Shown here piece after piece: positions 18,901 to 26,244 of a stretch of DNA of 64,000 nucleotides (position 1 is its first letter; each line of letters opens with the position of its first letter). The stretch covers positions 1 to 64,000 of the forward strand of contig CALJES010000004.1 in the NCBI GenBank assembly GCA_938074205.1, given 5' to 3'. The position numbers and the translations under genes are program-made. Source of the DNA: an uncultured bacterium (lineage in GTDB: Bacteria > Armatimonadota > UBA5829). The notes under the pieces were generated by a model. It did not search any database. It saw only the letters and a program-made list of their open reading frames with translations, and had not been told where the DNA came from.

Positions 18901-19298
18901 GTTTCCGCTTGGTGGAGCTCACAAGAGCAGCTTGTGTGGAGGTTTCCTTTTCCGCAAACGGCAAATGGGCGCGCCCAGCGTCTAGTTTGGTGCGAGTAAG
19001 AGATATTAGGAAAACTGAGGGGACTGTAGTATTGGAGATCGACCAAGCTGCAGCGGCAGGGTTGTGGATACCGCTCGGAACTTACGAGTTTGCTGATCCA
19101 AACAAATGCCGGGTAGACATACTATGCGATTCCGAAGTCGGCGGGCCGGCCGTGGTGGCGGATGCGGTGAAGTGGACACTTAAAATTAAAAATGCTGAAT
19201 CGACCAAGAAACTTGGGCGCGCAAGCGCTTCCAGCAATCTAACACTAAGTAGAACCGATTGGTTCACTTCCTGCATGGGCCGCAGCAGAAACAACTGA
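15927..19298 (+). CDS. Heparinase II/III-family polysaccharide lyase
   Basis: The 1123-residue secreted protein starts at GTG directly overlapping the pseudopilin stop (TAGTG), with GGATAGGAAA as ribosome binding site. A signal peptide covers residues 1-23. An (alpha/alpha)-toroid alginate-lyase-like domain spans about 180-540. A heparinase II/III beta domain follows at about 560-790, with the signature HGHFDSLGFELHAYGNPLIV. The C terminus (about 930-1090) is a golvesin-like carbohydrate-associated domain, ending in GTYEF and PAVVADAVKWTL. The family cleaves uronic-acid-containing polysaccharides by beta-elimination; the actual substrate is unknown. The last 54 bases overlap the 3' end of the opposing regulator gene. 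A role in degrading an acidic polysaccharide outside the cell is inference. Confidence 0.9.
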   Translation: MKTLVRFLVWGLLPLVAAPVQANFLDEYLRNIQIDQQSPWRAADKAAEFLRAPHLFGQTFVTGPKVEQIYQIAIHVPHVNPDWGEGTSLIMTLYDSPAKVKKLAEFAMRYEWRSWEDMVMVFPMKADAEPNREYYFELSAEGGNGVIGPILKAGGDYPNGRAYIDGEPQDFDFAFQVYVHNQWDRDKAYAEAFSMFDLNYSGMEHVRSAVERKDWEAAAKALVAYFESRKAFREFVNQPKPKDTPDLTLAELAVEMKIKDAEGNILSLGPNWNHLKWWPTRGGVGLTREGIRKYLALGYSVTRDPKYARAWNEMLKAVLKDLPSPIKAGVIPPDAKDIPPINPGGIAGGSMWSGLAIGARLAHEFYYYAAFVDAPEFTWDVRAAFIINLGDMADVLAKQKGGGNWATQMYNHLFYFATEFPEFARSKEYAQLAFNGLLDNMRDTLLPDGPIGESAGYQMLVHNQYLDILDRADALKIAIPTDIRSKIERALEFHMYTVAPDGHRPAFGDALADTPFELLKRGAKRFSRQDMLWVATQGQQGRPPAKKSVGFPYSKYYVMRSSWDPGALYMCIKNGRYTAHGHFDSLGFELHAYGNPLIVDPGIYIYGTPDAQKLISTKSHSTISVDGADLHNGGGPNQFFAGTSVDYFRGLGPEYQGLDPAIRTTRRVVFLKPDYWIVSDVVEGVGRHRIDSRFHFSDTQAVLDAHSGIARTTKFKGGNLLIIPLRPEVVSSQLESGFTAFVHEKKEPALILRQSADAELPFALHNVLYPIRNTSSKPPKTRLLTAENQEDSSCVGMELRTASGTDRIILCAEPNQSASFQKHNLFVQAQFAAVRRDEKGRVKSFAMVWGSQLRDGILLVRSERPVPGIEVVYSSGVAEVTAEDLDPSVRIAAMGCKYYRVNGGSRKPIRSIDGMFAPFSSVEMGTAYFIVDDESPGFRIEGFTKGSDAGGEGEYGFHFRWSHVSKGRSGRFIYEPLIASSGLYEVSLYVPSFRLVELTRAACVEVSFSANGKWARPASSLVRVRDIRKTEGTVVLEIDQAAAAGLWIPLGTYEFADPNKCRVDILCDSEVGGPAVVADAVKWTLKIKNAESTKKLGRASASSNLTLSRTDWFTSCMGRSRNN

Positions 19299-20399
19299 GC
19301 CGTTTCCAGCGACTGTTGACTGCCCCACTATAAACTTTGATTTCAGAACCGCCATTCGCGGCTCACCTGAGTAGCCCTCTATGCGTTCAATCAGCATCTC
19401 AGATGCGATCAAACCCTCGTCTCGGAGGGGTTGTTCAGTCGTTGTTAAAATTGCTCCTGGACCAGTGGATCCGTAAAGGTTGTCGTAGCCCACGAGTGCA
19501 ATATCGTCCGGCACTTTGTAGCCAAGCTCAGCGAGGCTTTCCCAAACAAGCATTGCCCTTGCGTCGCTCACTGCGAAGATTGCCGTCATATCTGGTACCT
19601 GCCGCACGAGCTCAGCAGTAACGCGCTTGACGTCCTCTGGCCCAGGATTGACCACGAGCGAGTCATCCGGCAATATGCCGTGGTCCATCAAACACTTTTT
19701 GTATCCTGCTATTCGGTCTTCAGCCGAACTGCATTTCATATAGCCTACAAAGCCAATGCGCTTGTGGCCAAGGTCTACGAGGTGCTTTGTGGCCCTATAG
19801 GCTCCGTCGAAGTTATCGCTTACGACAGTGTCGGCTTTGATGCCGGGCACGTAGCGGTCCAGCAGAACATATGGCAAACCTCTACTAGATATGGAGCCCA
19901 GAAGTTGAGCATTTACCTCGGCATAGTTGTCGCATGCTATCGGCACGATTATGAATCCAAGAACGCCGCCTGTTACCATCCGCTCTATTCGACGAAACGC
20001 TTCATCAGTGTCCTCCTCGGTCGCACCGAAAACCACGCTGTAGCCGTGCTGGTGGCAGCAGTCGTCGATGCCTCCGAGAAGTTTGTCCGAAAAGGACGTT
20101 TGGATGCGCGATATCAGCACCCCGATGAGCTTGCTCTGGTTTCCTATCGACCACGTACTAGTTCGCGTAATGTCGTTTACAAACGTGCCCCGGCGTCCTT
20201 CTCGCTTAAGAAAGCCTTCTTCGACGAGATCTCGAATAGCGCGGCGGACAGTTACGCGGCTCACGTCGTATATCTTAACCAGTTCGCGTTCCGAAGGTAT
20301 TAGGTCGCCTGTACGAAGGCCGCGCTTAAGCACATCACGTCGGATTGCTTCTCTAACCTGAAAATGTTTTGGTAGCGGACTATTGTTTTCCAGAATCAC
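19245..20399 (-). CDS. GntR/LacI-hybrid transcriptional regulator
   Basis: The protein of about 384 residues has an N-terminal GntR winged helix (LIPSERELVKIYDVSRVTVRRAI; GFLKREGRRGTFV) joined to a LacI/GalR periplasmic-binding-type sensor (LIGVLISRI, DNFDGAYRATKHLVDLGHKRIGFVG, GYDNL). This is the AraR-like arrangement known to sense sugars. I chose GTG at 20399 because a strong GAGGGGGGAG site lies 7 bases upstream; a longer frame from TTG at 20450 lacks one. A near-consensus promoter lies just upstream. Its stop lies 54 bases inside the lyase gene, in a convergent arrangement, so it may control the polysaccharide region (inference). Confidence 0.93.
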   Translation of the reverse strand: MILENNSPLPKHFQVREAIRRDVLKRGLRTGDLIPSERELVKIYDVSRVTVRRAIRDLVEEGFLKREGRRGTFVNDITRTSTWSIGNQSKLIGVLISRIQTSFSDKLLGGIDDCCHQHGYSVVFGATEEDTDEAFRRIERMVTGGVLGFIIVPIACDNYAEVNAQLLGSISSRGLPYVLLDRYVPGIKADTVVSDNFDGAYRATKHLVDLGHKRIGFVGYMKCSSAEDRIAGYKKCLMDHGILPDDSLVVNPGPEDVKRVTAELVRQVPDMTAIFAVSDARAMLVWESLAELGYKVPDDIALVGYDNLYGSTGPGAILTTTEQPLRDEGLIASEMLIERIEGYSGEPRMAVLKSKFIVGQSTVAGNGSVVSAAAHAGSEPIGST

Positions 20400-20463
20400 G
20401 TGATAACTCCCCCCCTCAGCGTCATGCTCTGGTACGCGCCAAAATACCAAAGCCTACATTCAA

Positions 20464-20492
20464 TTTATACTCTGATTGTTCCGATCTGTCAA
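20464..20492 (-). promoter_or_regulatory. Promoter of GntR/LacI regulator gene
   Basis: On the minus strand: TTGACA (20487-20492), exactly 17 bases, TATAAA (20464-20469). This is one of the best sigma-70 promoters in the window. It would give a leader of about 60 bases before the GTG at 20399. Confidence 0.8.
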
Positions 20493-20505
20493 GCTGTTCA
20501 CCAGG

Positions 20506-20533
20506 TTGCAAGTTTCACGTGACAGTATATAAT
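20506..20533 (+). promoter_or_regulatory. Divergent promoter-like pair
   Basis: TTGCAA (20506-20511), 16 bases, TATAAT (20528-20533), facing away from the regulator promoter. No convincing plus-strand gene follows before the leftward tRNA-Pro. It could drive a short untranslated RNA or be non-functional. Confidence 0.35.
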
Positions 20534-20729
20534 TAGAGTACAAAGCTGTGCGCTCTCTTGACCGAAATCTGTCCGTTTCCAGACGAAAGAGCGGCGATTG
20601 TCCAAAAAACTTTGTTCCGTACTTAGCGGAATGCGACGCAGGAGAGACGGCGCCACATGGTAGCACGGCACCGTGACGACGTTCGCACAGACTCAGAGGC
20701 GCTAAACTGCATCGGTTAGGTGGATTGGC

Positions 20730-20807
20730 TGGTCGGGGCGGCGAGATTTGAACTCGCGACCTCTAGTTCCCAAAACTAGCGCGCTGACCAAACTGCGCTA
20801 CGCCCCG
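20730..20807 (-). tRNA. tRNA-Pro (TGG)
   Basis: The minus-strand ends CGGGGCG and CGCCCCG pair perfectly, the ACCA tail is encoded, and the anticodon stem CTAGT/ACTAG holds the loop TTTGGGA with anticodon TGG. The T arm contains GTTCAAATC. Confidence 0.95.
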
Positions 20808-20970
20808 AACACTTTTATTAATTATATCACACGCCGGCGATGTATTGGAACTGTTTTCATCCTAAGGGTTTCTATTAGCACTTCGCATCAGAAAGCACTC
20901 GTCATAGCGATTGCCCGGGTGCACAGGTGGGGCAGAAACTGCTGGATGAAGGTGTGCCAGATGTTATCGC

Positions 20971-22281
20971 CTACACCTGGCTTCCAGCAGCAACGTCTGC
21001 TCCCTGGAATATCATTCCACTGCTGTCATCATACTCCAAGAGCTCCGAGTATCGTCCCCATTCGATGATCAGGTCAAGCTGCCGCTCGGCCTCTTCGGGA
21101 GGAAAGTCGAGCTGAAGCGCCGCAAGGATCACATTCCGCTCCAGCCGGTGTGTATCCGTTGCTTCCAGCATCCGCAGCAGCCACTTGAACAGAGGAAGCC
21201 TTCTTATGCGCGTAGCGAATATCTCCTTGCGGGTGAGGATTCGCGCCTCGGCAAATGTCTCGCCAAGCGGGGTGAGTGTGATATCACCCTGAGCCAGAGT
21301 TGCAAAACCCAGAAGTTCTGCTGCTTCAGTAAGCCTCAGTAAGTAATCCGAATCGACCCGCAGTTCTTCGGCAAGACGGAAGATATCGGCCGTGTGGTCT
21401 GGCATTTTCAGAAGCCTCTCAAGGACGCCTATCAGGTCACCTATCGCAATATCCGGCAGCGCGCGAGTGCGACCAGGCTCACCCGGCGCAGTGCCCACCT
21501 CCACATACTCAGGCTGTGTCTGACCCGCTAGGATCGCGTATACCTGGTCTACAATATTTACAAACCTCGGTGACTTATGCTGGCGAGGATGGGGCAAATC
21601 TACGATAACATCTGCCACAACTCGCCCGGGGTCCTTATCCATCACAACCACCCTGTCTGCCATAAAGACCGCTTCCTCAATATTGTGCGTCACCATCAGT
21701 ATCGCCTTCGTGGGAATGCCGCCGTTTATCCAAAGCTCCAGAAGCTCGCCGCGAAGAGACTCGGCGCTCAGGACATCCAGCGCCGAAAACGGTTCGTCCA
21801 AACAAAGTAGCTCGGGCTCAACCGCCATCGCCCGCGCAAACCCGACTTTCTGTCGCATGCCTCCCGAAAGCTCACGTGGATAAGCAGTCTCGAACCCGTC
21901 AAGCCCCACCCGGTCAATCAGTTCCAAGGAACGACGAGTGCGCTCATCGGCTGATAAACCCCTAGCCTTCAGAGCAACCTCCACGTTCTGCTGGACAGTC
22001 AGCCACGGAAAGAGAGCAAACGTCTGAAAAACTATTGTGGCATAGGGGTTTACGCCAACTACCGGCCTATCGCGATACAGCACATTCCCCTCACTCGGCT
22101 TCTGCAGTCCGGTGATAATCCTGAGGAGCGTGCTCTTGCCGCAGCCTGAGGGACCGAGAAGAGCGACATACTCTCCCTCACTAACCGTGAGGTTCACCCC
22201 ACTCACCGCGACAAACTCTTTCTTGCCTGTCTGATATTTCTGGGTTACATCCTGAAGTTTAACCAAGGCATTATTTGTCAT
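20971..22281 (-). CDS. NitT/TauT-type ABC ATPase with AAA-associated domain
   Basis: The 437-residue product has a full ABC nucleotide-binding domain (about 5-255): Walker A GPSGCGKST, signature LSGGMRQKVGFARAM, Walker B LLCLDEPFSALD. The C-terminal 170 residues (about 265-437) match the AAA-associated domain found on a subset of nitrate/sulfonate/taurine-type ATPases (IGDLIGVLERLL). ATG at 22281 is chosen for its GGAG site and because it follows the permease stop by 4 bases; the open frame runs 25 codons further upstream. The partner is the fused permease. No substrate-binding protein is present nearby, so the substrate cannot be named. Confidence 0.9.
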   Translation of the reverse strand: MTNNALVKLQDVTQKYQTGKKEFVAVSGVNLTVSEGEYVALLGPSGCGKSTLLRIITGLQKPSEGNVLYRDRPVVGVNPYATIVFQTFALFPWLTVQQNVEVALKARGLSADERTRRSLELIDRVGLDGFETAYPRELSGGMRQKVGFARAMAVEPELLCLDEPFSALDVLSAESLRGELLELWINGGIPTKAILMVTHNIEEAVFMADRVVVMDKDPGRVVADVIVDLPHPRQHKSPRFVNIVDQVYAILAGQTQPEYVEVGTAPGEPGRTRALPDIAIGDLIGVLERLLKMPDHTADIFRLAEELRVDSDYLLRLTEAAELLGFATLAQGDITLTPLGETFAEARILTRKEIFATRIRRLPLFKWLLRMLEATDTHRLERNVILAALQLDFPPEEAERQLDLIIEWGRYSELLEYDDSSGMIFQGADVAAGSQV

Positions 22282-22285
22282 GTCT

Positions 22286-24007
22286 TTACTCCATTCTGTA
22301 TCGATCTGCAGCGAGCCGATAAAGACGTCTCCAAAACAATCGGTTGATGAGCACAACCGTCAAAATCATGGAAAGCGTTGATGCGAACAAAAGCGGAAAG
22401 TTGCCTGCGGCGGTTGCGCGCGAAATGAGAGAACCTATGCCGGTCGTGAACACAGTCTTCCCGCCGAATATCGCGTATTCGGCGACGATGCTTGCGTTCC
22501 ATGCGCCGCCGCTTGCGGTTATCGAGCCCGTAATTATATACGGAAACAGCGCAGGCAGTGTGAGCGTCCGCCACCGCTCCCACTTGCTCAAACCCAGCAG
22601 GGCCGATGTGTATTTGAGATCCTGCGGCACAGCGCTTGCCCCCGCTATCACGTTGAACAGAAGATACCATTGGGTACCCATAAGCATAAGGAGTACCGCC
22701 GCGATGTTCAGCCCGCCCCTGAGATTGATCACCAGAAGCAGCAGGACTGGAAAGAACGCCGTAGCCGGAATCGACGCTGTTATCTGGACCACAGGCTGAA
22801 GCCAGTTTGCCAGCTTGCGACTGGTTCCCAACGCGGCTCCCAGAGGAATTGTCCAAGCAAGAGCTATGATGAGCGCTGCCGTTACCCGAGCCAGTGTCGC
22901 CAGCACTCCAATCCCTATGGCCGCCCACTCAGCAAGCGATACCCGTGCTAGCATGCCCATTGCCCGATATGTGCCGTAGGCAAGCCCCGAAATGACTACC
23001 GCAGATACGGTCATACCGATCCAAGATCTGCGACTGGTTCCGGCGTCGGATGAATTAACCGGCAAATGCTGCAGCGACCAGGCATCGAGTTTCTCCCCAA
23101 GCGGTCTTAACACATTATTGCCGAACCACCTTACAAGATGTGAGTTATGCAGGACATCGTAGAACCACGACCGTGCCTCTATGTCCCCAGTCACCATTTC
23201 CAGATTGAACCTTTCAGCCCAAACCAGAAGCGGACGCCAGAGGAGCTGATCCAGAGCCACTATTACCATTGCCAACGTCAAGATTCCCAGCAGTATGGAG
23301 TGCACATCGCCTTTGTTTGCGGCTGTGTGCAAGTAGCTGCCAAGCCCGGCGAGGCGGAAGTCGCGGTCGCCAACGGTGAATATTTCCGCCGCCATCAGAA
23401 AGAACCAACCGCCCGCCCAGCTCATCATACTGTTCCAGATAAGGCTGATCGCGGCGAACGGCAGCTCAAGGGTTTTTAGGCGAAGCCAGCCGTTGAAGCG
23501 GAAGATCGCGGTGACCTCGTAAAGTTCGTTTGGGATTGTCGTAAGCGACTGATACCAGGCGAATGTCATGTTCCAGACCTGGCTGGTGAATATAAGCACG
23601 ATTGACGCCAGTTCGACCGCCACACTCTCTGGCATAATTGCTGCAAAGCTGAGCAGAACAACCGGGAGAAATGAAAGGATCGGCACGCTCTGGAGCACGT
23701 CAAGAAGCGGAATCATGATTCTCTCGGCGCGTGGATTCTTCGCCGCAATGTAACCGTATACGAGCGTGAACAGCAGGGACAGCGCATATGCGGCGGCCAT
23801 TCTAGCTGTGGATAACGCGGCATAGAATGGCAGTGCGGACGGGGCCAGCGATATTTTTGGCCCACTTATCACCTTGGGAGCGCCAATTGCAAGTTCAACG
23901 CCGATATATATGAAGACCGCGATACCAACAAGGACGATAAAATCCGCCCATGTGGTGAAGCGGGTCAGCGGCCAGCCGATACCGAACCTGCGGAACAGGC
24001 GGCTCAT
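22286..24007 (-). CDS. Fused two-domain ABC permease (NitT/TauT type)
   Basis: The polypeptide of about 573 residues contains two consecutive BPD_transp_1 permease halves, with coupling-helix motifs FRFNGWLRLKTLELPFA in the first half and GLSKWERWRTLTLPALF in the second. One chain thus supplies both membrane subunits. I start it at ATG 24007, which has GGAG 9 bases upstream. In-frame ATGs at 24037 and 24085 are also possible, the latter behind GGGGGG. It is the first gene of a two-gene operon with the ATPase, 4 bases apart. In this family such fused permeases often lack a dedicated solute-binding protein next door; the solute is unknown. Confidence 0.88.
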   Translation of the reverse strand: MSRLFRRFGIGWPLTRFTTWADFIVLVGIAVFIYIGVELAIGAPKVISGPKISLAPSALPFYAALSTARMAAAYALSLLFTLVYGYIAAKNPRAERIMIPLLDVLQSVPILSFLPVVLLSFAAIMPESVAVELASIVLIFTSQVWNMTFAWYQSLTTIPNELYEVTAIFRFNGWLRLKTLELPFAAISLIWNSMMSWAGGWFFLMAAEIFTVGDRDFRLAGLGSYLHTAANKGDVHSILLGILTLAMVIVALDQLLWRPLLVWAERFNLEMVTGDIEARSWFYDVLHNSHLVRWFGNNVLRPLGEKLDAWSLQHLPVNSSDAGTSRRSWIGMTVSAVVISGLAYGTYRAMGMLARVSLAEWAAIGIGVLATLARVTAALIIALAWTIPLGAALGTSRKLANWLQPVVQITASIPATAFFPVLLLLVINLRGGLNIAAVLLMLMGTQWYLLFNVIAGASAVPQDLKYTSALLGLSKWERWRTLTLPALFPYIITGSITASGGAWNASIVAEYAIFGGKTVFTTGIGSLISRATAAGNFPLLFASTLSMILTVVLINRLFWRRLYRLAADRYRME

Positions 24008-24037
24008 CTGGGCACACTCCGTGGTTGCGGTGTACAT

Positions 24038-24731
24038 ATTATGACCCGGTAAACGGGCCCATCCAGTCTGAGGAATGAACTCATGGAAGCACCCCCCAAT
24101 CTTCGCTTTTCGTGCGAGTCAGGCGAGTGCTCCCTATGATATGAGGCTGTTACCGAGGCGATACCATATCTACAGCAATAGCATAAGAAAGGAGCACTAC
24201 GCTGACCTGACTGTGATGTTCGACTCCAGGTTCGCTAGAACCCGGAGGTTCCACTTGGTTGCCGTTGTCGTCAATGGAACTCAAAGCGAGGACTCCTTCC
24301 TATACTGTGTTGATAGCTATGATAGCATATCGCCCATGCAATCGTCAACCAACGCTGATAGTCCGATGGTTTTCCATTGCGTTATCGCAGTGGGTTCCTT
24401 TGGGCATGAAGTTAACGGTACGACCTTGTTAGTATTACCCGCTACTCCAACCGTTACCAGGCACAAACAACTGAGCAACCTTTCAAACTCGTGCTCAGAA
24501 ATCTTCTGGACTCAAAATGGCAAGTCCAGAATATGTAGAAAGAAATGGCGGAAAGATAGAGAAACGGGGTGGAATATGGGGTCTGACCGCTCGAACGAGT
24601 CCACAGGATTCGATAGGCGCGAACTGCCGGATTTCGCGGCCTCAAGCTCGATCCCACGCCCAAAACGCCGAGAGCGCAGAATCATACATCACCGGCGCTC
24701 ACATTAGGGAGGAACCTTATTCAGGTTACAT
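24038..24731. other. Intergenic region without a convincing gene
   Basis: This 694-base stretch separates the ABC operon from ssrA, both leftward. A 210-codon open frame on the plus strand (24075-24707) has an amino-acid composition and start context unlike the neighbouring genes, and I take it as chance. The region should hold the ABC-operon promoter and leader on the minus strand. I could not match a known riboswitch. Confidence 0.5.
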
Positions 24732-25086
24732 TGGTGGAGGCGGGGGGACTCGAACCCCCGTCCGAAAGAGGATCGTCAAAAGCCTCTACGAGCGTAGCCT
24801 GCATTTTTCTTCTCGGGCCATTGACTCCTACAGGCGGGATTCGCAGGCCCCAGTCTGCGTTAGAAGTCCTCGACAGTCCGCAGACCTAACAAGTCGAGCA
24901 AGCCGGTTTTGGTCACGCCCGTAACCGTCCCCACCGGCAGGGAACGGGCGGACGCGCTAGCCTAATCTTAGGCAGCGTGTGCGTACTGAGTAGTCGCGTT
25001 TATTGTTTTGCCGCTTTTTACGAGGCCAGCGGCGCCTCGGCTCGCAGCTTAAGCCGATCACTCCCCCGTCGACACCAATCGCCCCC
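24732..25086 (-). ncRNA. ssrA: Transfer-messenger RNA
   Basis: Read leftward, the 5' end GGGGGCG pairs with CGCCTCC next to an encoded ACCA tail, forming the tRNA-like acceptor; the T arm contains GGTTCGAGTCC. The tag reading frame at 24968-25012 starts at GGC and encodes GKTINATTQYAHAA before TAA. With the charged alanine the tag would be A-GKTINATTQYAHAA. The AHAA ending fits the degradation tags read by ClpXP, and clpX and clpP are encoded at 39.6-41.5 kb. Total length is 355 nt, normal for a one-piece tmRNA. A TATAAT box lies about 25 bases upstream. Confidence 0.95.
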
Positions 25087-25111
25087 ACGAGGGAATATAT
25101 CGCTCACTATC

Positions 25112-25140
25112 ATTATACCCCGAAATCGCTAAATAAGTAA
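25112..25140 (-). promoter_or_regulatory. Promoter of ssrA
   Basis: On the minus strand: TTACTT (25135-25140), 17 bases, TATAAT (25112-25117). Transcription would begin near 25105, about 19 bases before the mature 5' end of tmRNA. Confidence 0.6.
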
Positions 25141-25184
25141 GATAGTAGACCAATTCACATCAGTTAGTCTCGGCCTTACGAACT

Positions 25185-26153
25185 TTATCCGCCTGAGCAC
25201 GAACCTGCGCCCAATATCACGATCGGGCAGCCCAAATCAATAGGAGACTCTGCGTCGGCGCGAAGTCTTACTGTCCAGCTTACGGATATGCGCGCAGCTT
25301 CGACGGTCGGTGGAGCGTCACTAGGCACGGAAAGCATGAAATCGCCTTCCGCCGTGCCAGCGTGCAGGGTCGGATTCTCAAATACGAACTCGTCGGCCGT
25401 TTTTCGGTGCACAGTTGCGCCGTGCGATCCTCGCACGCGTTCACACAAGTCCAGGCATATCGTCACGCTCTTCGGCCGCGATCCGCTGGGTGCTGAGAGC
25501 TTGAAATGTCCCATAACCGATGAGCCGGCTTCTAAAACCGTATCGTAAAGCGCAAGCTCCGCCGTTAAGGTAGCCTCTTTCTGTTCACTTGTATCTGAGG
25601 GATATCTTACCACGGCTGGTTTCGCTTCCTTGTTATGTCCAGCGGAGGTCACCAACACATGCTGCTTTATTGTCCGAGTGCGTCTTAGAGAGCTGTTCAA
25701 CCGCGCTCCCAAGATGTACTCAATTTCGCCAGCCGAACCTTTGTAACTTGGTGGAAGCGATCCAGGTAGCGGTATAGCAAAAGGGTAAATATGCTCCCCC
25801 GGGACAATCGTGCGCTTTTTGGTCCTACCTAGGAACGTGTTCCACAACAGAGAAATCCGCTCGCGCGCCTTGCAAGGAGGTTCCACACCGGTGATAAGCT
25901 TTTCCCTGGCAAAGAACATTGTTTGCTCTCGAGAAATTCTCCGCTGTGGCTTATTGTTCCTGGCCGTTGATTCCACACCCTGCAACCAAACTTTCAATGT
26001 ACCGCTTATGACGGGTTGCGTAGCACGCAGGATGACTATACCAGTGAGCAATCCCCCAGCCGAGAAAACGCTTCGAGTGGTGACCAGCTCAATCGTACAG
26101 CCCTGATTTCTCACATCACCCACGCGTTTTCCAACTTGCTCAGTGTTGGTCAT
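25185..26153 (-). CDS. Two-domain arrestin-like protein
   Basis: The 322-residue protein has no signal peptide or membrane segment and is built of beta strands. The first half (about 20-175) carries the arrestin N-domain pattern (GTLKVWLQGVE; PGEHIYPFAIPLPGSLPPSYKG, then GEIEYILGARL), which resembles eukaryotic alpha-arrestins. The second half (about 190-310) looks like the arrestin C-domain (LTAELALYDTVLEAGSSVMGHFKLS). Bacterial members of this fold are mostly uncharacterised, the closest studied being Spo0M-type proteins. It lies 91 bases downstream of an RsbW-like kinase on the same strand, hinting at a stress or signalling role (inference). A GAGAAG motif just before the ATG is a weak ribosome binding site. 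Confidence 0.82.
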   Translation of the reverse strand: MTNTEQVGKRVGDVRNQGCTIELVTTRSVFSAGGLLTGIVILRATQPVISGTLKVWLQGVESTARNNKPQRRISREQTMFFAREKLITGVEPPCKARERISLLWNTFLGRTKKRTIVPGEHIYPFAIPLPGSLPPSYKGSAGEIEYILGARLNSSLRRTRTIKQHVLVTSAGHNKEAKPAVVRYPSDTSEQKEATLTAELALYDTVLEAGSSVMGHFKLSAPSGSRPKSVTICLDLCERVRGSHGATVHRKTADEFVFENPTLHAGTAEGDFMLSVPSDAPPTVEAARISVSWTVRLRADAESPIDLGCPIVILGAGSCSGG

Positions 26154-26244
26154 CGCTTCTCAGGTTTAATACTACCGCGGACAGCATTACCTTGCAAGAC
26201 GTAATCGCGTGGGGCTAGCTTGCTAGTGATTGCACTTGCAGTAT

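Noticed and set aside
20657-20719. 21-codon ORF after the divergent TATAAT box
   Set aside because: Weak ribosome binding site, no recognisable peptide and it runs towards an antisense tRNA; too little to call a gene.
21100-21125. GGGAGGAAAGTC resembling the RNase P RNA core
   Set aside because: It lies inside the ABC ATPase gene on the opposite strand and lacks the rest of the RNase P consensus.
22278-22928. 216-codon minus-strand frame overlapping the ABC permease
   Set aside because: Out-of-frame shadow of the permease; low complexity and rich in Arg, Gly and Ser.
24075-24707. 210-codon plus-strand open frame
   Set aside because: Amino-acid order looks random (long Ser/Arg stretches, no domain), there is no ribosome binding site, and it runs against the ABC leader and towards tmRNA.
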